From positions 2,480,001 through 2,544,000 of the forward strand of contig OZ245729.1 of the NCBI GenBank assembly GCA_965227215.1: a DNA stretch of 64,000 nt, written 5' to 3'. Positions 60,342 through 64,000 of the stretch are shown here, in pieces. The DNA is from Gracilimonas sp965227215 (GTDB lineage Bacteria > Bacteroidota > Rhodothermia > Balneolales > Balneolaceae). Each line of letters starts with the position of its first letter. Position 1 is the first letter of the stretch. A program made the translations under genes and the position numbers. Under the pieces are notes generated by a model, which was given only the letters and a program-made list of their open reading frames with translations, had not been told where the DNA came from and searched no databases.

Positions 60342-60692
60342 ATGAGTTTAGAAATGGCTGATATTAAAACACTGACAAAAAAGGATTATAAATTCCTGAT
60401 CGAGCTGGAAGAATTGCTCTACGAAAGGAAGTCTGAAATGCCGGCTGGTTCCTATACCACCTCTATGTATAAAAAAGGTATTGACAAGATCGCTCAAAAA
60501 GTGGGAGAGGAAGCGGTTGAAACCGTAATCGCCTCAAAAAATACGAAAGACGGAGAGACCATAAACGAAGCTGCTGATCTGATTTTTCACTTGATGCTGC
60601 TACTTGCCGAAAAAGAAATCCCCCTTCACAAAGTTATTAAGACACTGCGCAAACGCCACGATAAAGGTTCCCATAAGCATATCGGAGAGTAA
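60342..60692 (+). CDS. hisE: HisE, phosphoribosyl-ATP pyrophosphohydrolase
   Basis: The 116-residue all-helical MazG-like enzyme carries out the second step of histidine synthesis. LIELEELLYERKSEMPAGSYTTSM, KVGEEAVETVIA and NEAADLIFHLMLLL hold the Glu and Asp metal ligands. It is stand-alone here, not fused to HisI. A start at Met5 is also possible. Confidence 0.94.
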   Translation: MSLEMADIKTLTKKDYKFLIELEELLYERKSEMPAGSYTTSMYKKGIDKIAQKVGEEAVETVIASKNTKDGETINEAADLIFHLMLLLAEKEIPLHKVIKTLRKRHDKGSHKHIGE

Positions 60693-60826
60693 TTTCGTTA
60701 ATAGAAAGTCGTTAACCGCTTGAATTAATTGGCAGACAGTGTTTCATCTTTTTTATGAACGCAAATAGCCATTAACGAAATATGATTTCACTGGTAACGA
60801 AATTTTAACAGCTCCTACCTTCTTTG

Positions 60827-60834
60827 TATCTTTG
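60827..60834 (+). promoter_or_regulatory. Bacteroidota -7 element of lepA
   Basis: TATCTTTG matches TAnnTTTG and lies 32 bases before the lepA ATG. TTTT at 60803-60806, 20 bases upstream, is a partial -33 match. Confidence 0.5.
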
Positions 60835-60866
60835 TTGTTTAAAGTGAGACGCACCGAATTCCGCAC

Positions 60867-62672
60867 ATGAATAACATTCGAAACTTTTGCATCATTGCCC
60901 ATATTGATCATGGGAAATCAACCTTAGCAGACCGACTTCTTCAGCTTACCGGCGCCATCAGCGAGCGGGAGATGAAAGAGCAAATGCTGGATGACATGGA
61001 TTTGGAGCGTGAACGTGGCATCACCATCAAAAGTCATGCTATCCGAATGGATTATGAAAGTCCGGATGGCAACAGCTATATTTTTAACCTGATTGACACC
61101 CCCGGCCACGTTGATTTTGCCTACGAAGTATCCCGTGCTTTAAAAGCTTGTGAGGGTGCTATTCTTGTTGTTGATGCCGCACAGGGTATTGAAGCCCAAA
61201 CCATTTCGAATTTATATCAGGCTATCGATCAGGATCTGGAGATTATTCCGGTGCTGAATAAAATTGACCTGCCCGGCGCAGATCCCGAAGGTGTGGGACA
61301 GCAGATTGTGGATATGATCGGGTGTGAATATGAGGATATTCTTCACGTATCCGGGAAAACCGGTGAAGGTGTGGATATGCTTCTCGAAGAAATTGTAAAG
61401 AAAGTACCCGGACCAAAAAGAGAAGAAGACAAACCTCTTCGGGCACTTATTTTTGATTCCGTTTTTAATACCTACCGGGGTTCGGTAGCGTATGTGCGGG
61501 TTATGGAGGGTGTACTTCGAAAAGGGGATCTTTTCAAATTCATGTCTAACCATGAGGAGTATAACGCCGAAGAAATCGGCTACCTCAAAATGAAGCAAGA
61601 GCCCACGAAAGAATTACATGCCGGTGAAGTAGGCTATGTGATTGGGAGTGTGAAATCCCTTCAGGACGTTCGTGTGGGTGATACCATCACTAAAGTGGAT
61701 AATCCAGCAAAAGAACCTATTCCGGGTTACCAAGAAGCAAAGCCCATGGTATTCAGCGGTATCTTTCCGACTGATTCTGACGATTTTGAAGATCTTCGCG
61801 CTGCCCTCGAAAAACTTCAGCTGAACGATGCTTCCCTGACCTATGAACCGGAAACCTCCAAGGCCCTTGGGTTTGGTTTTCGTGCCGGCTTTCTCGGACT
61901 TCTGCATATGGAAATTGTGCAGGAGCGACTAGACCGGGAGTTTGATATTGATATCATCACCACGGTTCCCAATGTGCAATATGAGGTAGAACTGGAAGAA
62001 AGTGGCAAGCGAATAGACGTGGATAACCCAAGTCAGATGCCCGACACCGGAGACATCAAGGCTATTTATGAGCCGTACATCAAGGCCAGTATAATAACAC
62101 CGGCGGATTACATCGGTCCGATTATGAAGCTTTGTCAGGACAGGCGGGGGATTTACGTAAATCAGCTGTTCATGCAAAATAATCGCGTTGAAATTACGTA
62201 TGAATTGCCGATGGCAGAGGTAGTTTTCGATTTCTACGACCGATTGAAGTCCGGAACTCGTGGATATGCCTCTCTGGATTACGAATTTATCGAATACCGA
62301 AAAGGCGATCTTGTGCGTTTGGACATCATGCTGAACGGCGACCAGGTGGATGCATTATCAAGCATTACCCACCGTGACAAGGCCTATTACCTTGGACGTA
62401 AAGTTTGTGGAAAATTAAAGGAACTTATTCCTCAGCAGCAGTTTGAAGTAGCTGTACAGGCGGCTATCGGAAACCGGGTGATTGCCCGTGATACCGTTCG
62501 CGCGATGCGTAAAGACGTTACCGCGAAATGTTACGGTGGTGATATTTCCCGAAAACGAAAGCTGCTTGAAAAACAGAAAGAAGGTAAAAAACGAATGAAA
62601 CAGGTAGGTACGGTTGAAATACCTCAGGAAGCATTCCTTGCCGTACTATCTATGGACGAAGAGGACAGATAA
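60867..62672 (+). CDS. lepA: LepA (EF4) translation GTPase
   Basis: The 601-residue GTPase has G1 AHIDHGKSTLADRLL, G2 RERGITIKS, G3 DTPGHVDF, G4 NKIDLPGA, and the LepA-specific C-terminal domain (AKCYGGDISRKRKLLEKQKEGKKRMK). It acts on ribosomes in initiation or back-translocation. lepA followed by lepB is a classic pair; here one short secreted protein gene lies between them. Confidence 0.98.
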   Translation: MNNIRNFCIIAHIDHGKSTLADRLLQLTGAISEREMKEQMLDDMDLERERGITIKSHAIRMDYESPDGNSYIFNLIDTPGHVDFAYEVSRALKACEGAILVVDAAQGIEAQTISNLYQAIDQDLEIIPVLNKIDLPGADPEGVGQQIVDMIGCEYEDILHVSGKTGEGVDMLLEEIVKKVPGPKREEDKPLRALIFDSVFNTYRGSVAYVRVMEGVLRKGDLFKFMSNHEEYNAEEIGYLKMKQEPTKELHAGEVGYVIGSVKSLQDVRVGDTITKVDNPAKEPIPGYQEAKPMVFSGIFPTDSDDFEDLRAALEKLQLNDASLTYEPETSKALGFGFRAGFLGLLHMEIVQERLDREFDIDIITTVPNVQYEVELEESGKRIDVDNPSQMPDTGDIKAIYEPYIKASIITPADYIGPIMKLCQDRRGIYVNQLFMQNNRVEITYELPMAEVVFDFYDRLKSGTRGYASLDYEFIEYRKGDLVRLDIMLNGDQVDALSSITHRDKAYYLGRKVCGKLKELIPQQQFEVAVQAAIGNRVIARDTVRAMRKDVTAKCYGGDISRKRKLLEKQKEGKKRMKQVGTVEIPQEAFLAVLSMDEEDR

Positions 62673-62678
62673 ATTCTT

Positions 62679-63263
62679 ATGCAGAGATTGACGAAACAAT
62701 TCTTTTTCTTTTTTGTACTGATGGTAATGATATCCACGGCTGCCCAGGCACAGTTCGAGGAGCCGGATATCAAGAAAGTGAATAAGGAAGACCGGGCGGA
62801 ATTTCAGTCGCGCTTTGCTGATATAAAATGGACCGGGCAGGGATTTAATTATAATGAATTGGATCGTATGCCTGCTATTGAAATCAGGGCTGTGCTACAG
62901 GGAGCCTATGGTGATCCGACCCAAAAGGTGGAAGACATCATCGAAAAAGACGGATACTTACGGGATGGAAAATCCATACAGTTTGAATACTGGTTTATCA
63001 TAGATGGATATATACCGATGATGGTGCTGGACCTGGAAGGTCCGTTTGATGACGGATTGGTGTATGTGGGGGCCAGCCGGTATGTGGATTTGATGCCGCA
63101 GGTAAAGCGAACGCTTACCAAAGAGTTGCGGGAAACATCACCTAACGAATACGTTGACTACTTTTATTCACCGGAAAGGGGACAGTGGTATAAAGTTTCT
63201 TATGAGGCCGGAGAATACAAGAAAGAGGAAATAAAGAAGCCCTCTCATATAAAAACAAAATAA
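62679..63263 (+). CDS. secreted protein of unknown function between lepA and lepB
   Basis: The 194-residue product has a signal peptide (FFFFFVLMVMISTAAQAQ). The mature part is charged, with DIKWTGQGFNYNELDRMPAIEIRAVLQGAYGDPTQKVEDI, YWFIIDGYIPMMVLDLEGPF and a lysine-rich tail. No family recognised. Six bases after lepA and 12 before lepB, so certainly co-transcribed. It may be a lineage-specific envelope protein. Confidence 0.82.
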   Translation: MQRLTKQFFFFFVLMVMISTAAQAQFEEPDIKKVNKEDRAEFQSRFADIKWTGQGFNYNELDRMPAIEIRAVLQGAYGDPTQKVEDIIEKDGYLRDGKSIQFEYWFIIDGYIPMMVLDLEGPFDDGLVYVGASRYVDLMPQVKRTLTKELRETSPNEYVDYFYSPERGQWYKVSYEAGEYKKEEIKKPSHIKTK

Positions 63264-63275
63264 ATAACCGGAATT

Positions 63276-64000
63276 TGGAAGAAAATAAAAATCCCGAAGA
63301 GCAGGCAATAAGCTCATACTGGAAGAAAAGGAAGGAAAAAAAAGAGGAAGAGAACAAGAAGGCTAAGTCATGGCTTCGTGAGTGGGTTGATGCCATCGTA
63401 TTTGCTTTTATAGCGGCGGCCATCCTTCGTGCATTTTTGTTTGGATCGTACAAAATACCGACTCCTTCTATGGAGAAAACCCTGATGACCGGCGACCTCC
63501 TTATCGTATCTAATGTAACCTATGGGCCCAGAACTCCTATGGGATTATGTGTTCCCTTTTTGCAGGGATGGTGCGTACCCGGTGTTCAGCTTCCGTGGAC
63601 CCGACTGCCCGGTTTCCGTGATGTAGAACGAAATGACATTTTTGTATTTAATGTGCCGTGGGAAGTAAAGCCTATCTCCCAAAAAACAAACTACATCAAA
63701 AGAGCCGTTGCTATACCCGGTGACACTATTTCAATCCAAGACAAGATCCTTTATATCAACGGAGAGAAATCTGTTCAACACGAAGGCGTGCAGCGACATT
63801 ATGTAGTTCGAATGGCAGAGCGAGTACGTCTCAGTAACGCTAAAATGGAGTCGGTTGGAGGGGAGTTAATCGGTTACACCAATAACAATACCTATGTAGT
63901 GAATATGACCGATGATGTGGCTGCTACCGTGGGCAGCTGGGCCGAAGTGGACACTCTGTTCCTGAATGTAACGCCGGAGGGCAGCGTAGATCGGAACTAT
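63276..64000 (+). CDS. lepB: signal peptidase I, 5' part, cut by window edge
   Basis: The frame opens at a TTG (63276); no ATG is available upstream in frame. After a charged tail (KKRKEKKEEENKK) comes one membrane helix (AIVFAFIAAAILRAFLF), then the catalytic Ser65 in IPTPSMEKTL and Lys142 in YIKRAVAIPGD. It cleaves signal peptides in the inner membrane. A Cys-containing segment (MGLCVPFLQGWCVPG) between the two boxes and a long insertion (from about residue 165) are typical of Bacteroidota SPases, whose length exceeds the E. coli type. The remaining C-terminus lies beyond 64000. Confidence 0.93.

Noticed and set aside
1..64000. CRISPR arrays, rRNA, tRNA genes, prophage
   Set aside because: No regularly spaced direct repeats, no tRNA T-loop-like motifs in gaps, no phage structural genes were seen by eye; a dedicated RNA search could not be run.

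Overview
The window looks like chromosome of a Bacteroidota/Rhodothermota-type (FCB group) bacterium, most plausibly a Balneola/Gracilimonas-like lineage. The evidence is a large secreted LamG protein ending in a type IX-style sorting domain (NYPNPFNPTTTIKYALPE), several upstream sites resembling the Bacteroidota -33/-7 promoter (TTTG ... TAnnTTTG), abundant lipoprotein signal peptides, a bacterial serpin, and FCB-typical families (WbqC, YdeI, NhaC, GCS2-CBS fusion, DUF5117-type metalloprotease). The taxon is inferred from gene content; no rRNA or tRNA gene was seen.

Layout. 1-11.1 kb: a minus-strand aerobic phenylacetate catabolism cluster read from right to left as paaA-B-C-D-G-H-I-J-Y-Z. 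A ribbon-helix-helix/PIN toxin-antitoxin pair plus a DUF4260 membrane protein sit between paaG and paaH, and a four-helix-bundle gene sits between paaJ and paaY. Most spacers in this cluster carry their own, mutually unrelated, inverted repeat. paaE, paaF and paaK are not visible. 11.1-12.9 kb: an AT-rich accessory island with one membrane-anchored orphan protein, two tiny basic orphan proteins and a decayed REP-associated transposase bracketed by its palindromes. 12.9-15.9 kb: proton-translocating transhydrogenase pntA1-pntA2-pntB. 16.1-27.4 kb: trxB, DUF4342, comM-like ATPase, an IS200-type Y1 transposase with flanking inverted repeats, priA, a GCS2-CBS amide ligase followed directly by an AstE/AspA-type amidohydrolase, scpB and rluB. 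27.4-36.9 kb: hydrolase, zinc metalloprotease lipoprotein, sterol-desaturase-like enzyme, YdeI, a sodium:solute symporter preceded by a 39-residue membrane microprotein, wbqC, gltX. 37.0-47.0 kb: two tandem M14 carboxypeptidase-like proteins (one has lost its catalytic residues), NhaC, a TANGO2-type protein, a membrane SpoIIE phosphatase, a DtxR-type regulator. 47.0-64.0 kb: dispersed hisF, hisA and hisE, a truncated acyl-CoA ligase, serpin, lipoprotein hydrolase, the LamG adhesin-like protein, an ABC-FtsX-AttH operon, lepA, and the start of signal peptidase I.

The paa proteins together convert phenylacetyl-CoA through ring 1,2-epoxide (PaaABCD), oxepin-CoA (PaaG), ring opening and aldehyde oxidation (PaaZ) and beta-oxidation-like steps (PaaH, PaaJ), with PaaI and PaaY as thioesterase housekeeping. 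Points most worth a second look are the three-gene orphan island (11.45-12.36 kb), the ligase/hydrolase pair (22.7-25.6 kb), the active/dead M14 peptidase pair, PriA lacking two ligands of a single zinc site, the symporter microprotein, and the palindromes that fill operon spacers.
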